From Phycisphaerae bacterium (lineage in GTDB: Bacteria > Planctomycetota > Phycisphaerae > UBA1845 > CAIVHJ01): DNA of 64,000 bases. Below, piece after piece: positions 35,993 through 46,278 of this stretch; position 1 is the first letter of the stretch, and every line of letters starts with the position of its first letter. Position numbers and translations under genes: made by a program. The notes beneath the pieces are model-generated. The model made no database searches. It was given only the letters and a program-made list of their open reading frames with translations, and was not told the DNA's origin. The stretch lies in contig JAJVHX010000016.1 in the NCBI GenBank assembly GCA_022072405.1, positions 1 to 64,000 of the forward strand, in the 5' to 3' direction.

Positions 35993-38056
35993 ATGGCCAA
36001 AGCCAAATCGGTGTGGGGCATTGATGTCGGCCATTGTGCCTTAAAGGCCATCAAGCTGACCCGCACACCCGATGGCGAATTGGAAGTCGCCGCACTGGAT
36101 TACATTGAACATGCGAAAATTCTTTCGCAGCCCGATGCCAATCCACCGGAATTGATTGCCGAGTCGCTGGAAAAATTTCTTTCTCGCAATGACATTACTC
36201 AGGATGGCGTGGCGCTGGGAGTGCCGGGACAGCATACGCTGGCCCGCTTCAGCAAGCTGCCGCCGGTCGATCCCAAGAAAATACCCGATATCGTCCGCTT
36301 TGAAGCCAACCAACAGATTCCCTTTGATATTGATGAAGTAGTCTGGGACTACCAGACCTTCAGCGAGCCGGACAGCCCGGAAATCGAAGTAGGCATCTTC
36401 GCCATGAAGCGCGAACTGCTCCACGAACATCTGGCCCATTTTACCGATGCCGGGATCGAGCCGATCCTGGTGCAGGCATCGCCATTAGCTGCTTATGATG
36501 CCATGTACGTGGATGATCATCTGGGGCAGGAAACCTCGGTGCTGGTCGATATTGGAGCAGATAATACGGATCTGCTGTTTACCGATCGTGTCCGGATCTG
36601 GACGCGAACCTTGCCGATCGGTGGTAACACCTTCACCGATGCACTGGCGACAGGTTTCAAGCTGTCATTTTCCAAGGCGGAAAACCTGAAGCGCCAGGCG
36701 GCCTCCAGCAAATATGCCCGCCAGATATTTCAGACCATGCGGCCAATTTTTGCGGATCTGGTCAGTGAAATTCAGCGCTCCATCGGTTTTTACACCTCCA
36801 CACACCGCGATGCCAAAATTGAACGGCTCATCGGGTTGGGGGATGCCTTCAAGTTGCCTGGGTTGCTGAAATATCTGCAACAAAATCTGGATCTGCCGGT
36901 CGTCCGACCGGAGCTGTTCAGCAAGGTGAAATGGGCCAGCGGCGTCAACAAGGATGAGGAACACGAACTGGCGTTCGCGGTGGCCTATGGACTGGCGGCG
37001 GCAGGTCTGGGCCATGGGATGATGAAGAATAATCTGCTGCCGCCGGAAGTGGCCCGTCAGGTCCTTTGGCGCAAGAAGAAGCCCTGGTTCGCCGCCACGG
37101 CTGCCTGTGTACTCCTTTCCGCAGGGCTGGTCTGGTATCGCTACAGCGCGGACATGGGCACGCTGGGCGGCAGCAATGAGGCGGCGAATACGACCGTCAG
37201 CCTGTCAGAGGCGGATAACATCTTCAAGAACGGTTTACCGCGTTCGATGAACCCCCGGGAATATTCCTACAAGGTAGCCAAAACGGCAGAAGTCTTTAAG
37301 AGCGAGCAGGGTCGCCTGGCGAATGAAGGTCAGGAAGAGAAGCAAGAACTCGATGATATTCTGTCCCTGCTGGAATTAAAGGTGCTCTATCCAGCTATCA
37401 TGGATGCCGTGCATCAGGCACTGCCCCCGCCCCCAACACAACTGGCAACCACGACGAGCGGTGTGGAATACGTTGATCAGATCATTAAAGCAGGCGAGCT
37501 ATTGGAGCGAGCCAAGCGCGAAGAAATATTCATTGACCGCTACAGCAGTCAGTTTTCAGACAATGTTCTGGCGGAGGATTATCGTCCGGAGGGCATGGAT
37601 GATGGCCCGCTCTTTGATTTTTATTCCGAGCAGGGCGCGGAAGGTTTCATCATCACGCTTTATTGCCGCACGCCTAACCAGGACAAAGGTAAGTTCGTGG
37701 ATAAGCCCGGCGGATTTATTCAGAATCTCAAATTATCCGGCCAGCAGCCTGACCAGGGATTTTACTTTGACGGGGTGCGGCTGATCAGCGGGGCCAGTAA
37801 GGGCGGTTCTTCATCAGCCAAGCCGGCGGGCGGATTGCCCGTGGGTGGCAAACCGGCTGGTGGCGCGCCAGAAGGTGGTGGAGCGGGTTCAGGTACTTCG
37901 CTGGGGGGTCGTGATCCTCTGACTTTGGAAGAGATCAAGGAAGACTGGGAGTTCGTTGTCAAACTCGCGGTAGTGATTGGTGAGCTGCCCAAGGATAAAA
38001 CACCTGGAACACCGGCGAAATCCGGACGTCGACCAACAGGTGGTGGAAATCGTTGA
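35993..38056 (+). CDS. pilM: PilM-like type IV pilus/secretion assembly ATPase-fold protein
   Basis: About 687 residues. Residues 5-345 form an actin-like PilM domain with WGIDVGHCALKAIKL, VGIFAMKREL, VDIGADNTDLLFTDR and IERLIGLGDAFKLPGL. A membrane helix follows (about 360-377), then a domain of about 240 residues and a Gly/Ala/Pro-rich linker near the C-terminus. Ordinary PilM is about 350 residues and soluble, so this is an extended, membrane-bound form that may incorporate the PilN role. ATG chosen because AAGGAG lies six bases upstream. First gene of an operon ending in a secretin. Confidence 0.85.
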   Translation: MAKAKSVWGIDVGHCALKAIKLTRTPDGELEVAALDYIEHAKILSQPDANPPELIAESLEKFLSRNDITQDGVALGVPGQHTLARFSKLPPVDPKKIPDIVRFEANQQIPFDIDEVVWDYQTFSEPDSPEIEVGIFAMKRELLHEHLAHFTDAGIEPILVQASPLAAYDAMYVDDHLGQETSVLVDIGADNTDLLFTDRVRIWTRTLPIGGNTFTDALATGFKLSFSKAENLKRQAASSKYARQIFQTMRPIFADLVSEIQRSIGFYTSTHRDAKIERLIGLGDAFKLPGLLKYLQQNLDLPVVRPELFSKVKWASGVNKDEEHELAFAVAYGLAAAGLGHGMMKNNLLPPEVARQVLWRKKKPWFAATAACVLLSAGLVWYRYSADMGTLGGSNEAANTTVSLSEADNIFKNGLPRSMNPREYSYKVAKTAEVFKSEQGRLANEGQEEKQELDDILSLLELKVLYPAIMDAVHQALPPPPTQLATTTSGVEYVDQIIKAGELLERAKREEIFIDRYSSQFSDNVLAEDYRPEGMDDGPLFDFYSEQGAEGFIITLYCRTPNQDKGKFVDKPGGFIQNLKLSGQQPDQGFYFDGVRLISGASKGGSSSAKPAGGLPVGGKPAGGAPEGGGAGSGTSLGGRDPLTLEEIKEDWEFVVKLAVVIGELPKDKTPGTPAKSGRRPTGGGNR

Positions 38057-38103
38057 GTGCTTAATGCAGGCTGGACTCATACGCGTTAACGAAGGATGCG
38101 GAT

Positions 38104-39630
38104 ATGGATTTTGTTAAGAAACAAGCATTTTTCCTGGGGTGCGGCGTAGCGGCCCTGGCGGGCGTGGGCCTCCTGTTGTGGGGCATGTCCAAAATGTCCG
38201 TGGTCCAGACAGAGATGCAGAATGTCGCCGGACTGGATCAGCAGCTCAGCGGCATGACTCGTGGCGGCGAGGGTGGAGGACCGGCGAATCCTCGAGCCAT
38301 CGAAAAGGAAAAAGAGCGGATCGAACGGGTCAAGAGCAACTATGACCAGGTGATGAATCTCTTCAGCCAGACCCGCAAATTTTCGCCGCTGCTCGAAGGG
38401 GTTCTACCCGAAGCACCCAATACTCCGGAAGGCCGACAAAGTCGTTATGAATTTCAGACCCGCTACATTGTGGCGATGAATGAGCTGCTGAAAATCCTCA
38501 ACGCCGGCCAGCCGCCGACGCGCGAAGAAATTGATGACACCCGAGATTACTTAAAGAAAAAGGCATTGCAGGCGAGCCAATTTGGTACCGGTGATACTGC
38601 ACCCAAGGCGGGGGAGACACCGCCGCCATCCGGCAGTCCGGGCGGAAGAACCAATGCAGGTGAAGGGCAGGTGGTAATGCCTCCGATCAACGGACCGGAG
38701 AGCGCAGCTGCCTACTGGAAGTCACTGGAAGAGCGTGCCAAAACCGATGCCCATATTCTCAAGAGTATCAGCAAAGCCAAGAGCATGTTCTGTTATGCCC
38801 AGGTAGGGCCGGGCGGCAGTTTTGAATTGCATGAAATATACAAAGTTTCCTCCACCACCACACAACCGCCGGCGTCGGGAGCAATCTGGCTGGCTCAGTT
38901 CTGGTATTGGGTACAAGAAGATCTGGTGCGGGCACTAGCTGCGGTCAATAACCAGGCGGCGAACGAATTGACGGCCAGGAGCATCGATCCCTGGGTCGGT
39001 AATCTACCGGTCAAAGATGTGCTCAGCATTCGGATCAGTGATTATCTTTTTGAAAATTCAGGGAAAAGCAGCGGAACGCGAGTGCAATCCGACATCTTAC
39101 CCAGCAATGACCCGGCCGATATCTTTACGAATCGCGCCTCGCAACCACTGTACACTGCTGTTAATGTCGCTTTAGTGCTGGTTGTGGAACAGACGCAGCT
39201 GCCGAGAGTGTTGGAAGAATTATGCAATAATCGCTTCAATGTCATTACCAATGTCAGCTACGAGGCGTTGCCACTGGATACGGATTTCCGGGACAAGATT
39301 TACGGTCCGGATCCAGTGATCAAAGTGCGGATTGACCTGCAGTCCTACCTTTATAATGCGGATGAATTTGTTCTGCTGATGCCCGAGGCTGTCCGGCAGG
39401 AGTTACGCATTCCTCCGCAACGGATCGAAGCGTTACATGCGAAAGCTGGAACTCCACCGCCATCCGCATCGGGGGATGCTGGCGCCCCGCCGAGTGATCT
39501 ACCTCCGACGGGCGAAGAGCCACCACCCCCATCGGATCGTGATGAACGCCCGCCGGACGATCAGGGTACACCGGAGGATGGTGGATTACCCCCGCCCGAT
39601 CCGGATCGGGGACGTGATGATCGCGGCTAA
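38104..39630 (+). CDS. Pilus-operon membrane protein, possible PilO analogue
   Basis: 508 residues. An N-terminal membrane helix (about 8-28) is followed by a short coiled segment, a domain of about 300 residues and a long acidic Pro-rich tail. I recognise no family. Its place between pilM and the secretin, the single N-terminal membrane anchor and the periplasmic body match PilN/PilO in layout, which is the basis for the suggestion. AAGGATG precedes the ATG. Confidence 0.6.
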   Translation: MDFVKKQAFFLGCGVAALAGVGLLLWGMSKMSVVQTEMQNVAGLDQQLSGMTRGGEGGGPANPRAIEKEKERIERVKSNYDQVMNLFSQTRKFSPLLEGVLPEAPNTPEGRQSRYEFQTRYIVAMNELLKILNAGQPPTREEIDDTRDYLKKKALQASQFGTGDTAPKAGETPPPSGSPGGRTNAGEGQVVMPPINGPESAAAYWKSLEERAKTDAHILKSISKAKSMFCYAQVGPGGSFELHEIYKVSSTTTQPPASGAIWLAQFWYWVQEDLVRALAAVNNQAANELTARSIDPWVGNLPVKDVLSIRISDYLFENSGKSSGTRVQSDILPSNDPADIFTNRASQPLYTAVNVALVLVVEQTQLPRVLEELCNNRFNVITNVSYEALPLDTDFRDKIYGPDPVIKVRIDLQSYLYNADEFVLLMPEAVRQELRIPPQRIEALHAKAGTPPPSASGDAGAPPSDLPPTGEEPPPPSDRDERPPDDQGTPEDGGLPPPDPDRGRDDRG

Positions 39631-39700
39631 TCAGATTTTTTGTGATGGTATTTTGCGCACAGGGTAAGCCCTCTACGCTGTTTTCCGGAGATCAAGTGCT

Positions 39701-41596
39701 ATGGCCCAATTCAAGATTAACATACTGGAGCAGCATGTCGAAAAGCTGGTTGCCGGGCTGGTCGGACTGTTGTTTTTGTACGTGTTGCTTTCATTCGTCG
39801 CCGGTACTCCCAACAAAGTGGAAGTCGCCGGACAGATGGTGACCCCTGGTTCGATCGATGAAGCCGTTCGCGGGACAGCAGAACGAGTACTGCAGACCAT
39901 TCAGGATGCCAAGCATCCCGGAGTGGAGGTTCCGGATTACACGGCCCAACTCACGGAACGAATTCGCGGTCCCTATAGCCAGAATAAATTGCCTCTGATT
40001 ATCGCACGAGCGGTCAGTTTCGGTTTGCCGGTGCCGGTGGTGCAGGGGCCGCGAGAAGCTGGTCGGGTGGTACTGGCTAAAATCAACGCTCCCGATAAAC
40101 CCGAAGCAACCCTAGGCCGAATGAGTGGATTTTTTCCACCGCGACGCATCGATTATGGAGATGAATTGACTGAAGCGGAAGTGCAACTGATGGAGCTGGA
40201 TGGCCCGACGGATCGCCCGTGGGTGACGGTAGCAGCCCGTTTCGATCTGCGTGCTCAGGAAAAGAATTTTTCAGACAGCGATTATCAAACCAACAAGTGG
40301 CGGGTTTTACCGGTGGAGGTAGTACTGCAGCGCCAGCCCCGACTGGAAAACGGTGAATGGGGTGCGTGGGAGGAGGTTGATGAATATAGTGAATATTATA
40401 TGCCCGCTCCGCCGGCGCTGATCGTTGAGGATGAAGGGCCCGAGGGATTTGCCGTACCAGAGGAGCAGCGTGATCAATTGATCAAATGGAAAGAGATGCT
40501 GGAAGAAAACGCCATTTTCATCGGTCGGCCGCCCATGCCCGATCCGGCTTATCGTACCCGGTGGCAACCCCCTCTGCAGGGCAAGCTCTCCGATTTATAT
40601 CCGGATGAATTTTCGCCGCCCAAGGAGGTCACTTCGGGAGCCAAAGCACCGCGGATCAGCCCCGTTAAGCAGGCTCAGAAAGATCTGGAACAAGCGCAGA
40701 AATTATTCACCGAAGATAAACTGGCTGAAGCGCTGGCCCTCGCGGACAAGGTCATCAAAAATCCCAAGCTGCCGCGTCGTTCCAAGTACAAGACACAAGC
40801 CCAGGAATTGCGGGAACAGATATTAAAACGTCAGCGCGAACTGGAAAAACAGGAAATAATCAAAGAATCAACTGGTGATGAAGCGACGGAACCTCCGCTG
40901 ACCGAAGAAATATTCTTTGCCCATGACACATCGGGAGAACCGGGAACCATCTACCGCTATCGTCAACGGCTGCGGGTTTATAACGAATATGCGATGATTA
41001 CCACTCGACTCAAGAATCCGCAGGATGCTACCGTAGTGATACTGGAGGGGGAATGGTCCGAACCCAGCGAGCCGGTGCGTTTTCCACCGATGCAACTGGT
41101 CTATGCTACTTCCGCACGCGTCGACAAAAACGAAGCCCGATTTGATATTTACAAATGGTTGAAGGGTGAGTGGGTCAAGTCCAATTTCACCACAGCCATC
41201 GGTGAAGAGATTGGCGAAATTCGTAAGGTGCCTCATTCTCAGCAGAAGGGGAATATGGAGGTGGACTTCAGCACTGATCTGGTTCTGGTGGACATTAATC
41301 CGACACGGGCCTTTGTACCGGTTCGTTATGATCGAGCGGGCACGCCGCAGGTCGGAGAACAAGAGGAGACTGTGTCGGCAATTTGTACTACGCCGACAGG
41401 GATGTTGAAGGAATTTATCCTGGCAGCAGCCAAGCTGGATCCGATCAAGCGTGACATTGAAAAAGAGATGGATGAGATGAAGAAAAGTCGCAAGCCCGCA
41501 GCTCCTCCGGAGACTCCTCGGGAAGATCGTCCACCGCCCGGCGGGGCTGGTGGTACGGGAGGTGGTGGCGGTGGAGGCGGTCGAGGCCGCGGTTAG
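39701..41596 (+). CDS. Pilus-operon membrane protein of unknown function
   Basis: 631 residues. One membrane helix (about 15-33) is followed by a large predicted periplasmic part with a helical segment near 320-390 and beta-rich flanks. The tail ends in PPPGGAGGTGGGGGGGGRGRG. I recognise no family. Position in the operon suggests that it bridges the inner-membrane PilM complex and the outer-membrane secretin, perhaps as a PilP-like element (inference). It begins 70 bases after the previous gene. Confidence 0.58.
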   Translation: MAQFKINILEQHVEKLVAGLVGLLFLYVLLSFVAGTPNKVEVAGQMVTPGSIDEAVRGTAERVLQTIQDAKHPGVEVPDYTAQLTERIRGPYSQNKLPLIIARAVSFGLPVPVVQGPREAGRVVLAKINAPDKPEATLGRMSGFFPPRRIDYGDELTEAEVQLMELDGPTDRPWVTVAARFDLRAQEKNFSDSDYQTNKWRVLPVEVVLQRQPRLENGEWGAWEEVDEYSEYYMPAPPALIVEDEGPEGFAVPEEQRDQLIKWKEMLEENAIFIGRPPMPDPAYRTRWQPPLQGKLSDLYPDEFSPPKEVTSGAKAPRISPVKQAQKDLEQAQKLFTEDKLAEALALADKVIKNPKLPRRSKYKTQAQELREQILKRQRELEKQEIIKESTGDEATEPPLTEEIFFAHDTSGEPGTIYRYRQRLRVYNEYAMITTRLKNPQDATVVILEGEWSEPSEPVRFPPMQLVYATSARVDKNEARFDIYKWLKGEWVKSNFTTAIGEEIGEIRKVPHSQQKGNMEVDFSTDLVLVDINPTRAFVPVRYDRAGTPQVGEQEETVSAICTTPTGMLKEFILAAAKLDPIKRDIEKEMDEMKKSRKPAAPPETPREDRPPPGGAGGTGGGGGGGGRGRG

Positions 41597-41965
41597 TTCC
41601 TGGCCAGCGAAAACCGTATCTGGAATGGACCAGGTGGCCGGAGCAACGATTGGAAACTCTAATAATTAGCCCACTTTACCGGATTTTTGCGGTCAGGGCT
41701 GGTTGTATTTTGTGGCCGATGCACTTAGACTGCTGCATGTACCGACAGGCAGATCGGCAGGATGGGCCTGATCGGTGATCATAGCTGATCGAACCACTGG
41801 TCACTTGTTTGGTCAGAATCACTGAATGTGATCGATTGCGGTCGCATCGAATTTTGGACAGCCCCATAGTAGTTGTAATCTTCAGCCCGTATTGTTATTC
41901 GGGTATGATGAAGATATCACCATAAGCACAGAAATAATTCGGTCATATGTGAAGGAGGACTTCCC
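41597..41965. other. Intergenic gap within pilus gene group
   Basis: Gap between the third pilus-operon gene and the secretin. No gene or repeat. A GAAGGAGGAC ribosome binding site at its end serves the secretin. A separate secretin promoter may lie here but none is clear. Confidence 0.45.
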
Positions 41966-44900
41966 TTGACCCGCTTTTGCCAAACGCGTTTGTTCCTGGG
42001 CATACTGGTTTTAACGGCTAATTTTACCTGGTTGAGTCCGAGTTGGGCGGATGAGTCGCAAACTCCGCTGGATCGGGCTGTGCAGGCTTATAACCAGGGC
42101 GATTTTGAGCAGTCCCTGAGTCTGCTGCAAGAGATCGAGACTGCCAAGCTCACCACCGCTGACCAGGAAAAATATGGTCAATATCTGGAGTTGGCTGAAT
42201 CGGCTGTTGCTCAACGGCAACAGGCAACACAAGACTTGGATAATGGCGATCTAGCCATCAGCCGGTGCGATTTATCCGGCGCCAAGACCGCACTGGGCCG
42301 GGTGCTGCAGAATGACTTTGCTTCTGCCGGTCAGAAGGAAAAGGCTCGTTTGCGTCTGGCAGATGTCGCGAAACGGGAACGTAAGGCCAAATTGACCGCG
42401 GCTCAAACTGATGGTGCTGCTCAGGCTGAACCTGCTGAAGAAGAACAAACTCCTTCACTGCGTGCCGATGCCCTCGTTCAGCAGGGTATGGCGGCGATGC
42501 AAGCCGGGGACTATGCCTTAGCCAATGATTATTTCACACAAGCACTGGAGTTAGTACCCGGTCATCCGGATGCCACCCAGGGTTTGGAACAGGTCCAATT
42601 ACATCTGCAGGTCGAAATCACGCCGGAGATGGGTGGTATTAACCTGCTGGATCGCATTCGGCAACGCCGCGATATCTTATGGCAGCGTGCGGTGACGACT
42701 TTCCGTGATGCGGAAAAGCAGATTCAGGCGCTGGTGAAAGTGGACCGCTATGATGAAGCCAATAAAGCCCTGTTACTCGCCAAGGAATCGCTGGAAGCCG
42801 CCCGGCAATATGCGGATCCGCTGTCCAAGTATGAAAATCTGAAGGCGGAATATCAGGTGCTCGCCGACATGGTCGCCAAACGTGAGCGGCAATACAACGA
42901 AGACCGTGCGTATCAGATTCGTGCGGATTTACAGGCCCAGGAAGCCAAGAGACAGGATGAACAGGAAGAAGAACGTCGTCGTCAGATCGATCTGCTGATG
43001 GATCAGGTGCTGGAGAAGAAGGAAGAACGAGATTACCGGGCGGCGGAGATGTTATTGCGTCAGGTGCTGGTTATCGATCCCAAGAACGCTCAGGCGGAAT
43101 GGATGCTGGATGATCTGCGGGAACGCTCCAGCGCTTTTCGTCAAACCGTAGCCATGAAAACGCGCGAGCATGAAACCCGCGAAATTCTGACCACGGTTGA
43201 AGAAGATAAAACACCCTGGCACAAGGAAATCAATTATCCGAGTAATTGGAATGAAATGATCCGCAGTCCCTATCGCCAGGTTCCGGGTGAATTTCCACTG
43301 GATTCGGAAGAATCCGATTTTGAAGAAGCATTTCAATCGCGTATTCCGGAGATATCGTTCAATCAAACCAAGCTGGGAACCGCACTGGATGAGCTAGCCA
43401 GCATCGGGAAAATCAATATCGTTCCCAATTGGCCGGATCTGGCAGTTGTCGGGGTTACCAAGGAAACTCCGGTAACTTTGAAGTTGAAAGACATCACTCT
43501 GAAAACTGCGTTGAAGGAAACACTGGATCAGATTGAAGGAGGCAGCACCGGTCAAGTCAGCTTTGCCTCACACGGTGAGATTGTTAAGGTGGCTTCTGCT
43601 GATTTTCTTAACCGTGATGTTTATGCGTTGGTATATAACGTCAGACATCTGATTCATCCCCGCAAAAATAATGACGACGCTCCCGAGATGGGCCTCCATC
43701 TGCGACCAATGCAGTACAATCAAAGTACCGGCCGAATGGAACCGGTATTCTCACCCCCGCAGGATCCTCGTGAAGTTGATACAACAGAATATTACAGCGA
43801 GGAAATTTCAGATCTGATTAACCTGATCATGCAACATGTTCAGCCCGGTTCCTGGAAGGAACAGGGTGGGTTGCATGCCTCGATTCACGCCGGCCGGGAT
43901 GGCAATATTGTCGTCACTCAGACCTCCGCCGGTCATCAGGAAATATACAACCTGCTCAATCAGTTGCGCGAAGATAACGCGGTACAGATTGCGATCGAAG
44001 CCCGTTTCCTGACGGTGACCACCAATTTTCTGGAAGATATGGGCGTCGATCTGGATGTAATTCTGAACAATGGCAATGCCGGTTATGACAATTCGGGTGG
44101 ATTTGATCCGGCGACCGGCGGAGCCCTTCTGTTACCGCGTAATTTTTCACGTCTAGGTTTTACGCCGAATGTACCCGGCTTTGGCAGCCAGATGGGTCAG
44201 GGAGCGGTTAACCAGCCTTATAATAACGTTGCCTTCGTACCGACTGCCACCAGTTCTGGCGGTAACCTGTTTACCCCGGTGCCGGTTTCCAACAATATTG
44301 GTGATTATGTCAGTCCCCAGACGCTGGTGTCTGACGTTCAGGGCAGTTTTGCCGGTAAGACATTGGATCCAGCTTTCGCGGTTGGCGGCAGTTTTCTGGA
44401 TAATATCCAGGTCGATTTTCTGCTCCGGGCCACGCAGGCGGATGCACGTAATACGACGTTGATTGCGCCGAAGCTGATATTAACTAATGGGCAGCAATCA
44501 TGGATTGCGGTCACTCAGCAGCGTAATTATGTGTCGACCCTGCAGCCGGTGGTCAGTACGGGTGCAGGTCTGCAGGCGCCGATTATCGATGTGGTGAATG
44601 CAGGTGCGGTGCTGAATGTTCAGGCTACCGCTTCACCAGATCGCCGGTATGTGTACATGAACCTGCAGCCAGGTACAGGTCGTGTCGTGGCGGTGGATTC
44701 GTTCCCCTTTACCGGTGGTCCGACCACCGGTGTGGGTGCCTCCGGTGTGGTGCAATTGCCCGTCGTACAATTACAACAGATCAAGACGACGGTAACCGTA
44801 CCCGATGGTGGTACGTTGCTGGTGGGTGGCCAGAAGAGTACAGCGGAGAGTGAGATCGAGGCGGGTGTTCCGGTCCTGTCCAAGATTCCGGTGCTCAAGC

Positions 44901-45028
44901 GGCTTTATTCTTCACGTGCCATCGTCAAGGATGAATCGGTATTGTTGATTCTGGTCAAGCCGCAGATCCTGATTCAAGAGGAACAGGAAGAACTGGCATT
45001 TCCTTCGCTTAGCTCATCGAACAATTAA
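41966..45028 (+). CDS. Secretin (PilQ/GspD family) with N-terminal TPR region
   Basis: Outer-membrane channel for type IV pili or type II secretion. 1020 residues. A signal peptide (about 1-28) is followed by TPR-like helical repeats (about 32-75 and 165-210), a coiled-coil region (about 290-410), an N0/STN-like domain (about 455-545), secretin N domains and the secretin core (about 670-1010). The core shows VQIAIEARFLTVTTNFLEDM, LIAPKLILTNGQQSWI and VPDGGTLLVGG near the C-terminus. The start is TTG, supported by AAGGAGG seven bases upstream. A terminator follows. Confidence 0.9.
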   Translation: MTRFCQTRLFLGILVLTANFTWLSPSWADESQTPLDRAVQAYNQGDFEQSLSLLQEIETAKLTTADQEKYGQYLELAESAVAQRQQATQDLDNGDLAISRCDLSGAKTALGRVLQNDFASAGQKEKARLRLADVAKRERKAKLTAAQTDGAAQAEPAEEEQTPSLRADALVQQGMAAMQAGDYALANDYFTQALELVPGHPDATQGLEQVQLHLQVEITPEMGGINLLDRIRQRRDILWQRAVTTFRDAEKQIQALVKVDRYDEANKALLLAKESLEAARQYADPLSKYENLKAEYQVLADMVAKRERQYNEDRAYQIRADLQAQEAKRQDEQEEERRRQIDLLMDQVLEKKEERDYRAAEMLLRQVLVIDPKNAQAEWMLDDLRERSSAFRQTVAMKTREHETREILTTVEEDKTPWHKEINYPSNWNEMIRSPYRQVPGEFPLDSEESDFEEAFQSRIPEISFNQTKLGTALDELASIGKINIVPNWPDLAVVGVTKETPVTLKLKDITLKTALKETLDQIEGGSTGQVSFASHGEIVKVASADFLNRDVYALVYNVRHLIHPRKNNDDAPEMGLHLRPMQYNQSTGRMEPVFSPPQDPREVDTTEYYSEEISDLINLIMQHVQPGSWKEQGGLHASIHAGRDGNIVVTQTSAGHQEIYNLLNQLREDNAVQIAIEARFLTVTTNFLEDMGVDLDVILNNGNAGYDNSGGFDPATGGALLLPRNFSRLGFTPNVPGFGSQMGQGAVNQPYNNVAFVPTATSSGGNLFTPVPVSNNIGDYVSPQTLVSDVQGSFAGKTLDPAFAVGGSFLDNIQVDFLLRATQADARNTTLIAPKLILTNGQQSWIAVTQQRNYVSTLQPVVSTGAGLQAPIIDVVNAGAVLNVQATASPDRRYVYMNLQPGTGRVVAVDSFPFTGGPTTGVGASGVVQLPVVQLQQIKTTVTVPDGGTLLVGGQKSTAESEIEAGVPVLSKIPVLKRLYSSRAIVKDESVLLILVKPQILIQEEQEELAFPSLSSSNN

Positions 45029-45052
45029 TTTTTTCAACTGGACAATAAACAG

Positions 45053-45084
45053 AAACCCGTCGGTGATACCGGCGGGTTTTTTTA
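45053..45084 (+). terminator. Intrinsic terminator of secretin gene
   Basis: AACCCGTCGG and CCGGCGGGTT pair with a five-base loop and one mismatch, followed by eight T. Ends the pilus operon. Confidence 0.87.
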
Positions 45085-45127
45085 TTTCCTTAGTGACCCG
45101 GTTGAGATCAGCCGTACAATAACTGTA

Positions 45128-46237
45128 ATGGGTGTTCAATTACTGGGATTATGGATTGGATGGTGGGCCGGAGGGCTGATACTGGCTCCGCCACCCCAGA
45201 CCAGTCAACCAACGGTTACTTTGACGGAGGGGGTGCGAATCGACTGGAGTCACCGGCGGGTGGAAATGGATGGACAGGTCGTGTTGCGGGAAGGTTATCT
45301 GGAATTGGTGGCCTGCAGTCGACAAACGCGCGAACACGAGAGCATCATTTGTGTACAGGCCAAGCCGATGCATATCTATCAGGCTCTGGGCTTGTTGGGA
45401 CTGGAGCCAGGCCAACCGCCGCTCTGGGATTGGCAGGCACAACGAGTATTGCCGCCCTGGGGGAGCGCGGTAGAAATTTCAGTGCGTTATGAACAGCAGG
45501 GTGAGATTGTCGAAAGACCTGTACAGGAATGGCTGATCAATCCGCACACCCAGCGCACTCCCCGCCGGCTATACTGGCTGTTCAGCGGTTCGCAGTTTGA
45601 TGACCAACAGCAATTACTGGCGGATGGTGAAGGAACGGTGATCAGCCTGGTGGATTTTGATTCTTCGATCTTAACTCTGCCGCGCTCTTTTTCATCCAAT
45701 AATAGCGAGTTAATCTGGCAGCCTCACCCGGAGCACGTTCCTCCCCTTCAAACGCGCTGCACCCTTCTTATTCAGCCACTGAATCAACGGTTACTGGTAG
45801 TCGGGTTGGATAGTTGTGGTGATATCTATTGGCGAGGGCAACGCTCACCGACATCGGACCTGGGCCGGCTGGTCGGCATATCCACACTGGAACCGCAAAA
45901 CCTGTGTATAACAGTGAAGATCAGTAGCGGTCTTGACCCAGCGCAATTACAAATGCGTTTGGAGCAGTTGTACGAGGCGGGAGTGGCCAGGAAAAACATT
46001 ACGATTCGCCCAGCCAGTCCAGAGGTGTTGCAGCAAGCAGTGGTGGGACTGGTCGCCTGGAGTCAGCGTTTAGTGTTCTTTCGACTGCAGAATAACAACC
46101 CGGGTTCGACGAACAAGGCCCAGGAGAAGCTGCCGGCTGCCCATGTTTATATGCTGGAGGATTGGCTGCAGCGCCGGCTGCTGGACTGGCGGATTGTACG
46201 TAGCGTGATACGATATACTTTGTTGCAAAGTGCATAG
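45128..46237 (+). CDS. YdjY-like exported protein
   Basis: 369 residues. A hydrophobic N-terminus (about 1-22) is followed by a YdjY-type domain (about 28-125): VTLTEGVRIDWSHRRVEMDG, then EYLELVACS-like strands and HESIICVQAKPMHIYQALGLLGLEPG. The remainder has no recognised family. Function is unknown; in some genomes YdjY domains occur near membrane or iron-sulfur proteins. It lies between the secretin terminator and kdsD on the same strand. Confidence 0.65.
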   Translation: MGVQLLGLWIGWWAGGLILAPPPQTSQPTVTLTEGVRIDWSHRRVEMDGQVVLREGYLELVACSRQTREHESIICVQAKPMHIYQALGLLGLEPGQPPLWDWQAQRVLPPWGSAVEISVRYEQQGEIVERPVQEWLINPHTQRTPRRLYWLFSGSQFDDQQQLLADGEGTVISLVDFDSSILTLPRSFSSNNSELIWQPHPEHVPPLQTRCTLLIQPLNQRLLVVGLDSCGDIYWRGQRSPTSDLGRLVGISTLEPQNLCITVKISSGLDPAQLQMRLEQLYEAGVARKNITIRPASPEVLQQAVVGLVAWSQRLVFFRLQNNNPGSTNKAQEKLPAAHVYMLEDWLQRRLLDWRIVRSVIRYTLLQSA

Positions 46238-46278
46238 TTGATCGCCAATGCTGAACTCCATTTTTGATTGACTATTAC

